64,000 bases of DNA from Denticeps clupeoides (taxonomy: Eukaryota > Chordata > Actinopteri > Clupeiformes > Denticipitidae): NCBI RefSeq assembly GCF_900700375.1, contig NC_041726.1, positions 10,084,373-10,148,372 of the forward strand, given 5' to 3'. A program made the position numbers and the translations under genes. Positions 1-12,421 of this stretch are shown piece by piece. Under the pieces are notes generated by a model that searched no databases, was not told the DNA's origin, and was given only the letters and a program-made list of their open reading frames with translations. Position 1 is the stretch's first letter. Each line of letters begins with the position of its first letter.

Positions 1-99
1 AATGCACAGCCAATTAGATCACTCTAAAAGTGAAAAAATGCAGGTAGTGTAGCGGAAATGTGGTTTCAGAGAAGGGACAGAAACTGTAAATGTGGAAGG

Positions 100-322
100 C
101 AGGGTTCTCCCTACAACCTACAGGGCGGTGTGAGATACACCAGTACCTGTGCCCTGTAATGGTCATCATTCTGTATTCTATAATCTTTGTTCTATCATTT
201 TTCTGATTCCTACTACATTGTATCTTGTTGATGTTCTTTATCAGTCGGAATCAAATTCCTTGAATGTGTTCACTCACCTACTTGGCCAATAAATAAATGC
301 GATTCTGACATACACATTACCA
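100..322 (+). repeat. Probable retroposon 3' tail
   Basis: The stretch ends in 'cttggccaataaataaatg' followed by a 'gattctgac' run, a layout common at the 3' ends of fish retroposons. No coding remnant is visible. The family cannot be fixed from this piece alone. Confidence 0.35.
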
Positions 323-403
323 TCATGGCACTTTCTTCTGAATAATAAAAAATATGCCAAAGCGACTAAAGGGATTTTGGACACTTTTCAGGCAAAACAT
401 TTA

Positions 404-2452
<2,049 letters not shown>

Positions 2453-3239
2453 CTGGTCGTGTCCCGCCTGGTCTGGGGTGAGTATCGCTGGATAATGAAA
2501 CAGTGAAGGTTTAATCCGGTTAGTTTAATTAAAAACGCACTAAAGCAGCAGAAGGCTCGCGCTAGCATTAGCTAGTTAGCAGCTAGCTGCCTCGGAGCCT
2601 GTAAAAAGAAAACCCAGAATAAAAACAGAAGAGGCTTTTTTATTCATTTCTAACCTGAGAAATTAGAATTTACACAATCATATACTCGGCGTGCGTGATG
2701 CGGCTTACTTGTACTCCGGTGCTTTTCTCTTTTTTCCCACAAAACAAATGAAAAAAGGAAAAAGAAAATATTACAGAGCGGCGCTCGGTCCGTCACTACA
2801 AGAGCCGTTAACGGCTACTGGAGGGCGGGGCGCCGCTTGGGGGCGGAGCAACGTGCGGTGGGCGTGGCCACGCGTCCAAGCCTCCTCACCTGGTACCGGC
2901 GGGAGGCGTTCTGCAGCCTCCTCAGCCCAGATTTGTTCAGTCATTTTCACAATGTTTCATGTAAATTCCTCAAATAAAGGAAGACGAATAACGATTCTCC
3001 TGTAGTCTTTTCTGTGACCGTGTGGGAACCCGGGAAAAAATAGAATCGAAGCAGAAGTCCACGGACCTCACCTCAGGCAATAATCCATCAGCGTTGAGAG
3101 TGTTGTTAAATAAACAAACAGCCTAAAGATGACAAGAAGTTCCCGGACTACCTAATAAAGGTCAAATGGACACTAGCCATACCTGAGGGTGCTCTGGTTT
3201 TATTTATTAATGTTAATAATAATAGTCAAAGTCCCCAGG

Positions 3240-3442
3240 GCAGGGGTGGCCTAGCAGGTAAGCAAGTGGACCCGAATTGCCATGGTGCCACTGAGAAAAG
3301 CACCGTCCCCACTCACTGCTCCCCGGGCGCCTTTCATGGCTGCCCACTGCTCACCAAGGGTGATGGGTAAAAGCAGAAGACACATTTTGTTGTGTCACCG
3401 TGTGCTGAGCTGTGTTTCACAATGACACTTCACTTTCACTAT
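3240..3442 (+). mobile_element. SINE family A copy, tRNA-derived
   Basis: The head is 'ggtggcctagcaggtaagc' (degraded A box), the body 'ctgctccccgggcgcc', and the tail 'caatgacacttcactttcac'. The B-box part is partly lost. It matches the other family A copies in the window. Confidence 0.8.
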
Positions 3443-3956
3443 TAAAAAGAATTAATTTGTAACTCAGGGTTCATGCAGGGAGAGAAGGACTGACGAACAC
3501 GGGGAATTTACTAAGTAACAAACAGGGCATGCAGGCCCTGACATAAGCACACAGGACAAACACAATGACCAGACAGGGACAAGACAAAGTCAAAGGATAC
3601 ATTTATACGTTTACACATAATCAGGAAATCAGAAACATGCACAATGGACATGGAATGTGGAACCGGAGCACCCCAAAAGGTCAGGATATGACAATAACAC
3701 ACTTCACATTTTTAGCCGAAAAACTCGACATGATACATTATAAAAGCAAAAGAAACTTATATAAAACACTTGAGACTAAGTTGACGAAGAGCTGTATATT
3801 CTACTAAAAAGGAAGGTCTTCAATTCTGGTTTTATACTGTCCACAAACTGTGATGCTCTCAGGGCAGCAGTACAGAAGGCCCATCACCCATAGCAAAGAG
3901 TTTACACCTTGTTTGTGATGTTAATAGATCTTTAGGGTAGGGGGTGGTTCCATACA

Positions 3957-4143
3957 TTTTACATTTACAGCATTTATCAGACACCCTTATCCAGAGCGAC
4001 TTACAATCAGTAGTTACAGTCCCCCCTGGAGACACTCAGGGTTAAATGTCTTGCTCAGGGACACAATGGTAGTAAGTGGAATTTGAACCTGGGTCTTCTG
4101 GTTCATAGTTGAGTGTGTTACCCACTAGGCTACTAACACCCCT
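3957..4143 (-). mobile_element. SINE family B copy, tRNA-derived
   Basis: Read on the minus strand it has a tRNA-like head (tagcctagtgggtaacacac, then a B-box region around 'ggttcaaattcc'). A body 'cctgagcaagacatttaacc' and the tail 'tctggataagggtgtctgat' followed by 'aaatgctgtaaatgtaaa' come next. It is near full length. Confidence 0.85.
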
Positions 4144-4598
4144 ACCTACATGCACTGGTGTGTGAGGATGGAGATGGAAAGTTATGATCGGAGAAGGTAA
4201 ATCTTGTTATGGGTGAAGTCTGAATCTGGTGAGGAGTTCCAACAAGCATAGCTTCAGTCTTGGAAGAAGATGGTACCATCCACACCTTTATCTCCTCTAG
4301 ACAGATGAGAAGTGAAATCTAGAACCTCCTGACTAAACAACTTCTTCTTCCCTGCTCCCATACACTGTAAACCCGAACAGTACTACTAACTTATAAAAAA
4401 CGAGAACACCATAATTAAAATCGGTTACATAGTTTATTGAACTTAAAACTATAGCACTTTTTGAACAAATGACTTAACGTTAATTTTGCGTTGCTCGTCA
4501 TTTTTGAGTATACATTGCCAATGAAGTGATATTTTTTAAGTGTACGACGTCATCTACGTCAGGACGTACGCCATCGTTCTACCTGATGCTACCACAAG

Positions 4599-6800
4599 AT
4601 GGCGGACACTCATGCGAGTCTGGACGCATGTGAGGAGATTTGTAAGTAAATGCTTTTTTAATCTGCTTTTTTATTTTATCGTAATAACTATATCTTTTAA
4701 ACGTGTTTCGCGTTTGGCGTTGCTGTCTTTTTACCGGTATCGGTACCGGTCTCATCGATAATGTCGAAAGCTCCACAAGCATCTCTGCATTGCTTTGCTT
4801 CGCGCGCATTTTTTAACCTTTAACCCACTGCCATATTTAATTTATAAGTAACGTTAATATTGTAATCCGTTAGTCGGCGGGACCCAGTCAGCAACATAGC
4901 TTTGGCCCAGATCCGATCCATACGGAGCCCGGGAGGTGCCACGGAGGAGAAACAAAATATAGGGTGAAGAAAAAAGTAAACCGTTTGCACGGATTGCGCA
5001 CAGTGTTAGCCTAAACTGTGTGTTCATTCACATGATGTTGTAGCAGAAATCTGCTTCAGATTGTCCAGTGAGCATAAACAGTTCACCTGTAAACTACGAT
5101 GATTTTGTGGCTATTTGAGCTGCCAGAGAGGAACACACGGGTCATTTGTAACTTGATTAAGTATTCCGTGCGCACGGTTTACTTTTTTTTTTTTTCTCCT
5201 CCGTGACACCTCCCGGGCTCCGTTCTGGAAAATGCGAATTTATGCTTGCCTTCAGCTGTTAATGTACTTGCGGCTAGCTGTAACTTTTATCCATTACGTT
5301 AAGGATAATGACACAAAGTTAGCAATACATTGGAAAAATAGTTAATAATAAGAGTTGTGAAAACTAGGGATGGTAGAGACATCCCGGCAAGCTGGCATTA
5401 ACATTTACATATTTTTGGCCTTGTAGGCTAAAGTGGATGCAGAGTCTGTGAATATGGTAAGTATCCTTTTTTCGTTTACTTTAGATATTTTTAACAGCTT
5501 CACACGTAACCCTGCATTGAATATTTATCTAATTTTGTACAGATCAAGTTAGCAACTGGATCTGGATGCCTGGAGGTGTCGGTCAACACAGGCAAAAGAA
5601 GTAAGAACAATCCTGACAAAGACCCTCCCCACTCCAACATAAAACGAGCAAGACGAGCAGAAGTGAACTTCCTTCCAAACTTTCCAAAGGGACAAAACCA
5701 GGCCAGTTTGGAAGAAATGAGATTAGACATTCTACACGAAGTTGAGAAGAGTGAGAAAAACCTGTTGTTGATAGATAATCTAATGCAGATGACATTTTCC
5801 CTTCGTCGCCAAGAGATCGTACAAGAAAACCCATCGTTGAAAGACTTCCTGGTGAAATGGCCAGCACTTCAGATTGAGTCGCAGGTAAAACAAACACTAA
5901 CAAACTAGTTGTCAGTGAGACTTGAACTATTGGACTTTGTTGGTGTTTATTAGCATTTGACATTTGTTGAAATTTATTGAATGTGTGTGAATTGGCTACT
6001 ACTTAATCTTTCAAAGATAGCAAAAACTTTTTTCTATCAAGATGATTGCATTGTATGTTTCTCTAAGGCTGTTTTGATGCCCAAAATTTATACATTTTGT
6101 GTATTTATGATTTTGTAGGTTTGTGCAGAGTTTCATCGCATCACAAACACCAATCTTCGAAACCAGTTCTATGCCGAATTGGACAGGCATACACCACAAC
6201 TATTTGCCTTGTACAGGCAAAAAGCGTCACATACTGGCAAGGTCTCGGAGGTGCTGCGTGACATCCTCAGGATTTATGATCGTGAGGTGAGTTAAAGACT
6301 GTACAACTCTAGTATTGAACCCAGAATAACTTTGCTTGTTTGTTCATTGTTATTTTTGCTTGTCTTTCAAGGATATGCATGATATCAACATAAAGCGCAC
6401 TGTGGTTCTTCGTGCCCTAGCAGTGTACTTACGTGAAGATGACCCACAGTTTTTTAAGACATGGAATGTTAAGTACTCGGTGTGCTCACCAAACAGGATC
6501 AGTTTTTGTGCTTATCAGGGTTTTTTTTATCTTAGCTTCATTAACAAATTACCATAACAACATATATTCAACTTTTTTTCTCTACTGTTGCAAATTCTCT
6601 ATGTGTGTTCTTGTCTAGTTTTTAAATTTGGGCCAATTCAGTGTAAACTGAAAAGGCCTACCTGGGTAAGTATGATACTATATTAAAGTGATAGTTAACC
6701 AAAAAATTCTGATGCTGTAATTCATTACTAGACATGTTTACAGTTGGACACTCTTTGTGCATTCCAGGTGGATGATTCCGATGAGCCAGACATCACCTAG
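4599..6800 (+). CDS. SAM-domain-3-like fish family protein within the element
   Basis: Clear coding exons: 5543-5884 (IKLATGSGCLE... KRARRAEVNFLPNFPKGQ... FSLRRQEIVQENPSL... WPALQIESQ), 6119-6286 (VCAEFHRITNTNLRNQFYAE..., ending RIYDRE) and 6372-6467 (DMHDINIKRTVVLRALAVYL..., ending FFKTWN). They join in phase 0. These blocks match, from memory, the C-terminal part of the multicopy fish proteins labelled 'sterile alpha motif domain-containing protein 3-like'. Function is unknown. A first exon MADTHASLDACEEI (4599-4641) before a GTAAGT donor, and a small exon ending at 5458, are plausible, but their phases do not agree, so the N-terminus is unresolved. A last exon 6768-6800 (VDDSDEPDIT, stop TAG) fits. 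The family's usual N-terminal PB1/ubiquitin-like half is not seen here. Confidence 0.6.
4918..5227. repeat. Inverted-repeat (MITE-like) insertion inside the element
   Basis: 'acggagcccgggaggtgcca' near 4920 and its inverse 'gtgacacctcccgggctccg' near 5203-5222 form arms of about 65 bases. The arms continue through 'cggaggagaaa' and 'agtaaaccgt..gcacgga'. The loop is about 170 bases and there are no open frames. It sits in the intron of the host gene. Confidence 0.6.
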
Positions 6801-6855
6801 ACATCACCTAGTTCCTGCTAAGTAGTTTTGTAAGCGCATGTTGTAGAAAATGTAG

Positions 6856-7275
6856 TTTTTAGATTTGGTATGTTGTCTTCTGCACCAAATCTACCTCAGT
6901 TGCACTTCTACAACAAAAACTTTTTGCAATCAGATTGTATTTTTTTTATTCTAAGGTGTTTTACAAGTGTATGTTGTTAAACATGTAGTTTAAACATTTG
7001 GTAGGTTGTTACTTTAATATTGTCACTTCCTCTGTTTATCTCAATTTGTTTTATAAGCTAAACATGTAGTTTACAGCAGTTTTACATTTAGTAGGTTGTC
7101 TTCTGCACCAGATCTACCCCAGTTGCACTCTTACACTAGAAACTTGATATTTGTAATCAGATTTTGTTTATTTTAAGGTTGTTTACAAGTGTCTACTGTT
7201 TAACATGTAGTTTAAACATTTGGTAAGTTGTTAGACCTACCTCAGTTGCACTTTACACAATGAAACATTGTGTAG
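6856..7275. repeat. Direct repeat, about 210-base unit, two to three copies
   Basis: 'gttgtcttctgcaccaaatc' at about 6871 recurs as 'gttgtcttctgcaccagatc' at about 7096. Both are followed by 'tacc.cagttgcact', 'acaagtgt..' and 'acatgtagtttaaacatttg'. A third partial copy starts near 7232. It lies in the 3' part of the TIR element, after the gene's stop. Confidence 0.65.
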
Positions 7276-8020
7276 TTTAAAGCATTTAAATGTTTACATT
7301 TACATTTTTTACAATCTATCTCTGTTGCATATTTCATGTAACAAATACTTGGTTTTGAAATCAGGTATGTATTATTTTTTGTGTTTTGACATTCATTTAT
7401 TGTTTTTATTTCCTATAAATTATAATTTTTAACATTTCTTTTTAAAGGAGCTTTATTTATTTTATTTATTTTGATTTGCCGTGTTGCAAAATAATGGCAA
7501 TGGATGTAAAACAATTTTTAATCACTGTTTTAACACTTTCCAATTTAGTTTGTTACATGTTTACAGAGATTTATATAAACAGTCATACAAAATAGACAGA
7601 GAATTTAATAGTAAATAAAAACCCTTTAATTATATGTCAACAGTTCTGTGTGTGCTTATTTTTAGTATTTTGAACTCAAATATGTATCAGGCTATGAGTT
7701 ATTCAAAATGAGTTTATTTCTTGAATAAAACTTTATTTATATAAGTGGTAATTAATTAAAAACAATAAGTATTGAAAACATAACTTTAGTGTATCATATG
7801 TACAGTTTTAAGTACACTGAACTTAAAATAAATAAAAAAGGAAAGAAAAATATTTAAGTTTAGTGTCATTGTAATTTTAAAGTATGTTTACTTAAAAAAT
7901 CTTAGGTAATCAGTTTCCATAAAAGTTTTGAGTACTCTGAACTTATCGGGTATTACAGTGTATGACTTCTTAACAGCTGACCTACCTCAAGTGTAATTTT
8001 CCACATTTAACTAATATTTG

Positions 8021-8256
8021 AAAGTGAAGTGATTGTCACATGTGATACACAGCAGCACAGCACACGGTGCACACAGTGAAATTTGCCCCATCACCCTTGG
8101 TGAGCAGTGGGCAGCCATGACAGGCGCCCGGGGAGCAGTGTGTGGGGACGGTGCTTTGCTCGGTGGCACCTCAGTGGCACCTTAGCGAATCGGGATTCGA
8201 ACCGGCAACCTTCTGATTATGGGGCTGTTTCCTTAACCGCTAGGAAACACCCTGTC
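8021..8256 (-). mobile_element. SINE family A copy
   Basis: The minus strand shows the tRNA-like head with a clear B box (ggttcgaatcc), the body 'aaagcaccgtccccacacac' and the tail ending 'caatcacttcactttc'. The copy lies about 60 bases right of the TIR element. Confidence 0.85.
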
Positions 8257-8559
8257 CGTCGAACTCATACTGAAATTTTCCTCTTCTCTGCACATTTGCA
8301 CATCAAACTGTCATTTTTCTTTCTTACTGTAAAGTTTCTGCTCCTTGCAAATTTCTTTCACCTTGCAAATCCACAGTTATTCACATTCACACGCATAAGT
8401 CCTCACTAACTTTTGTTAATTTTATTTATATTAAACTCTTAACTTGACATTTCTATGTGGAGAAGCAAAAAAAAAAAGAGAAATGTACAAAGAAATGTAA
8501 TTTCTGCACAATAAATGCTTTGAAGCTTTGAAACATTGATGGGATAAAAGACGATGGGA

Positions 8560-8705
8560 GTGATGATGCTGAAGGTACAGAAGTCGCTGTAGTCGTGGCT
8601 GATGATATGTCCAAGGATGAAGAGGATGGGGCAGAGTACGGACCCCTGAGGAACTCCACACTCCACTTGGATTTTCCCAGTGAAATTAGTTCTGTTCTGT
8701 TGGTG
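8560..8705 (-). mobile_element. L2-type LINE reverse transcriptase fragment
   Basis: Translation on the minus strand gives VECGVPQGSVLCPILF, the RT 'GVPQGSxLxPxLF' motif, then LGHIISHDYSDF. That is the spacing of L2-clade RT before the YADD box. Only about 150 bases survive. Confidence 0.7.
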
Positions 8706-9647
8706 AGGAGTGATGCAGGCCATTGATAAGTATTCCATGGTCAACACTGATGAATGCAACATTATTTCCAAGTTTTGTGGTCACGTTATTCAAACACGAT
8801 TGTCTTCATGTCAGGAATATGCAAGTGTGAGCTCGTATGAAAATCATCAGAACTATCACACAAACTGTCTTTCCTGCAGACCTCTTATTCAGGACTCAAA
8901 ATGTTTAGACAAATAAATACTTTAAAGGAATGTTGAAAGTGTTTGGCTCCAGATACCTTTGATACTGAAGTATCAAAATTAAAGGTTCTAATGTCCTTTT
9001 AATTTTAGATAAAAAGAAAGGGATAAAAGTGTTTTCAAATAGAAAAAAAAATTAAAGTAGAAATAAAGAAAAACTCCTGGTTTGAGAACATTCTAGCTTT
9101 GACCTGAGGAAGAACATCTTGACCTAGAGACCTGTAGTAAGAGTATGGAGACATTTTCATGATATTTTATTAGTTAGAAATATTATTTATTAGATATTAG
9201 TTCTCAGTTTTTCCCTTTTATTCTCCCCAACTTTTCTCCACGGTCCAAACCCTGAGCTCTTGTCATTTCTATCTGTCTAGTGTTCAGTTTCTAAAAATTA
9301 TTTTAAAAGAATTATCTACCTGATCTTTTGTTGCTCTAAAACAATTTCCTTGGTATCAGATGTTCATGTTTAAAACCGTCTGTCACGCACACAAAATAGG
9401 AAATTTGCAATGATGCAAAGCACCAAATCATCATGGGACACAGATGTCTTTTGTTGGCAAGTAAAGAGCTCCAGTTTCCAGTTTGACTGGTGCAAGAGGA
9501 GCGGCCCTGGTGTGGCAACCTGGTCTTCACTGTGTCTTGCTGGTACATCACAGAGAGCAGGTTGACTAGATTTGAGGTCATATTATGAAAATGTGAGATG
9601 AATTACTGGACCCTGCACTGAGACGTCTGCTCTTCCGTTACAGCAAC
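8706..9647. other. Intergenic, AT-rich, upstream of the lectin gene
   Basis: No gene or known repeat is recognised apart from fortuitous short frames. The 5' UTR and promoter of the lectin gene must lie in the last few hundred bases, but no TATA box is convincing. Confidence 0.4.
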
Positions 9648-11683
9648 ATGATCCGTTTTCTGCTCTACCTGCCAGGTGAGTTGTTTCTTCTTTTGACAGG
9701 AAATGGTGAAAATCCCTTTGATGTCCTGCGTGTTTTCCAGTGAGCTTGCTCTCAGCGCACGTGCCCATCATCCTGGTGAATAAAACACTGAATTGGAGTT
9801 CAGCACAGGACTTCTGTCGACAGTATTACACCGACCTGGCCGCGATCGAAAGCTTAGAAGCTGATGATGTTCTGGGGGACCTGTCTAACACGTCGGCCTG
9901 GGTGGGCCTTTACTGGGACTGTGCAGAGAACTGGCAGTGGTCAGATGGGCAGAAGATCAACTACACCGCATGGGATGAGATGGTCTGCTGCTCCCTGCGC
10001 CTCCCGACAACTGCCAAATGCACAGATCAGCGTTTCAATTTCTGTCGTGGTCAGTGGGATGCAGCTACATCATTCATTTATAACACTGGTGGAGTATGTT
10101 GTATTGCTGATTAATTCGGTTGATGTTTGCACCCTCTACCTTCACAGACAACAACTTCAACGTTTCACTCCCAATATGTTTACACACACAGTTCTTCTGC
10201 AACAACTCGATCTGTCCGACCTGCCTCATTGATTTCATGGTAATTCATATTTTACCATTGTTAGAGGTACTAGCAACTAAAATCCAGTAAATGCTGAGTT
10301 TCTGTTCTGTGCGCTTCTATTAAAAAAGGTGGAGGGAATTGGAAGCTGCGGCTTGGACAAGATTATTGGGCCCATCTGTGTCAGCACCAGCAACAATGGA
10401 TGGGTGGAAAGCAACTGTGAAAAACAGCTGCCGTTCATCTGCAGAGGTAATTTACAGTTGAACTGCATATAATCTGCACCTTAAAACATGTAATAAGTCC
10501 ACACAACACACTGATCCGCAGGGCACAATTTCACCCTCAACAACGTCTTGGCCAACTGGACAGAGGCTTTGAAATCCTGCCGTGCGCAAGGCAAAGACCT
10601 GGCCACTGTGAAGAACCAGGCGGAGCAGGAAGAGATAAAGGGACTCATGGATCGGTTTCATGAACAGGCAGCATGGATCGGCCTCTTTCACAGCCCGTGG
10701 AGGTGGTCGAACAACAGAAGTCTCAATGGAAAAATAAGTTTTCCAAATAATGTGACTAAAAACAAAGGTTCTACAAGTAAGTAGCAGTAATTTTGCAGCA
10801 TGACAAAGAGGAGATATTATAAAAAAATTCCTTTTGTTTTTTGGTTTATAGAAGCAATGTGTGCTATTATTCTAAATAGAACCACAATGGAAACACTGAG
10901 ATGTGAAGTCTCAAAACCGTTCTATTGTTATTTTGGTAAGACCATCTTTTCCTTTATCACACCCAGCCATTTTAACATTAGAAGACCCTTCCAACGCATT
11001 TCTTTTAGTCACACATACTGTGACATAGAAGGTATGAATGTGTGACCACCACCTTCTCCAGAGAGCAGTCAGCCCATGACACCTGAGAAGCTGAACTGGG
11101 AGAAGGCCATGAATAAGTGCACCCTGGTCTACATCGACTCGGATCAGGATCAGATGAAGACCTGGAGCCGGGCCCGGAGCGGGAACTCCAGCACGGAGTG
11201 GGTGTGGATCGGACTCAGGCAGAGCCAGCTCTTCGGCTTCTGGTGGTGGGCTGGCCCCTACTACCACAATGAGCTGAAGCTTCTGGTTTACAAAAACTGG
11301 ATGGACGGTCAGTGCGTTTCTTTAATCTGCTGAACCGTTCAGTGTTGGGGTCATGTGATTATGGCAAATGTTATGTGTAGGTGTTCAACAGGTTGTTGAG
11401 AATAATCAGGCGAAATTTTTTTTTAATAACGTTCATACGGAACAAATGGAACTTCCAGGATTAAGTCAGTGCATTCACAGCATGATGAATAAAACAGTCA
11501 ACAGTCTGGATTCTAAATTCATCCATATGAACAGAAACAGAAACGAAATGTTCTCTGTCGTCTGCAGATATCGAGCCCAGCCTGCCGCGCTCCTACCCCT
11601 GCGGAGCCCTGAACAAGGTCACGGGGAAATGGAAGGACATGAACTGCAAAACGGAGCTCTCGTACCTCTGCAGTGAAAAATGA
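9648..11683 (+). CDS. Secreted C-type lectin with three lectin-like domains
   Basis: Eight exons join in frame to 415 aa: 9648-9675, 9741-10049, 10148-10239, 10329-10446, 10522-10776, 10852-10935, 11062-11307, 11568-11683 (stop TGA). A signal peptide (MIRFLLYLPVSLLSA) is split over exons 1 and 2. Three C-type lectin-like domains follow, each with the WIGL/WVGL core (AWVGLYWDCAENWQWSDG, AWIGLFHSPWRWSNN, VWIGLRQSQLFGFWWW) and the closing cysteine block (LPFICR, KPFYCYF, LSYLCSEK). No EPN or QPD calcium/sugar motif is evident, so classic mannose or galactose binding is doubtful. No transmembrane helix follows domain 3. It resembles the fish 'macrophage mannose receptor 1-like' group. The third-domain stop is followed by AATAAA at 11727. 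Confidence 0.85.
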
Positions 11684-11726
11684 AAAAAATCAACAACATT
11701 ATTCTTTTTGTATACTCTTGCTGAGA

Positions 11727-11732
11727 ATAAAT
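11727..11732 (+). terminator. Poly(A) signal of the lectin gene
   Basis: AATAAA lies 43 bases after the TGA at 11681-11683. Confidence 0.65.
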
Positions 11733-12336
11733 GTCTTCTGAATATCCTGTTTATAATTTTGTTGTTTTCAGATACTCCACTGCATTTAATTGTCATAATA
11801 TAATTAAATGTATTCCTGTTTAATTGTTTCTGTAAAGGACTTAAATAAAGAATTAAATAGTGAAAACACAGGCCTTCAGCATATCCTGTGATATAACAAA
11901 GTTATTACTGTTATTTTTCATATTGAAGATAATAACCCATTATTAGTCCGCCAAGTGGGGAAATTTGCATTAACACGCCAGAAAGTGGACAGGATAAGAG
12001 TGGCAGGATAAAAACCTATATAAACAGTACAATAAAGAAGGTTCACTAAACAAACAATCTGTGGGGCATCTTGATGTGAATTCCAGTAAAGTTTCGTGGC
12101 ACTTTTGACGACCAGATGACAACACACTCCGCCACAGAGCTGAGCTCCTGCTATTAACTCAAATGGAACCCTTTTAGCATTTTATTGCTTTATCGACGCT
12201 TAAACCTGGAAAACATTTAAACGAAATAATGAAATCATATTTTAAGATATTGCAGAGGACATGGTCTCGTGAAAAATCTGTTCCTGTTTCGGGGTAGGGG
12301 GCAGAAACGTAAACGCGGAAGTGGCCTTATTTGCAC

Positions 12337-12364
12337 CACGTGACGAGCGCTGCGGTCACATGAC
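12337..12364 (+). promoter_or_regulatory. CLEAR-like (TFEB/MITF) pair in the fuca1 promoter
   Basis: CACGTGAC at 12337-12344 and GTCACATGAC at 12355-12364 match 8 of 8 and 9 of 10 bases of the CLEAR consensus GTCACGTGAC. They lie 58-85 bases before the fuca1 ATG. Lysosomal hydrolase genes are classic CLEAR targets; TFEB control here is inferred. Confidence 0.6.
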
Positions 12365-12421
12365 CGCGTCGCTTCGCCAGGACAGGAAGGAGCAGCCTGC
12401 CGCCGACAGCAGCGACGCAAA

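Larger units (their letters stand above)
4373..7960 (+). mobile_element. 3.6-kb TIR element carrying a spliced gene
   Basis: The left end 'cactgtaaacccga' is matched in inverse by the right end 'tcgggtattacagtg', and both are flanked by TA (4371-4372 and 7961-7962), as expected of a TA target duplication. The terminal inverted repeats are short (about 15 bases strong, weaker to about 35). The interior holds a five- or six-exon gene on the plus strand, an inverted-repeat insertion at 4918-5227 and a roughly 210-base direct repeat at 6856-7275. No DDE transposase, RNase H fold or nuclease is seen, so the element looks non-autonomous or uses an unrecognised mobility protein. A host gene captured between two unrelated ends is the alternative. 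Confidence 0.6.

Noticed and set aside
8107-8256. tRNA genes (A and B boxes at many places)
   Set aside because: All such hits belong to SINE families A and B; none forms a full cloverleaf with an acceptor stem.
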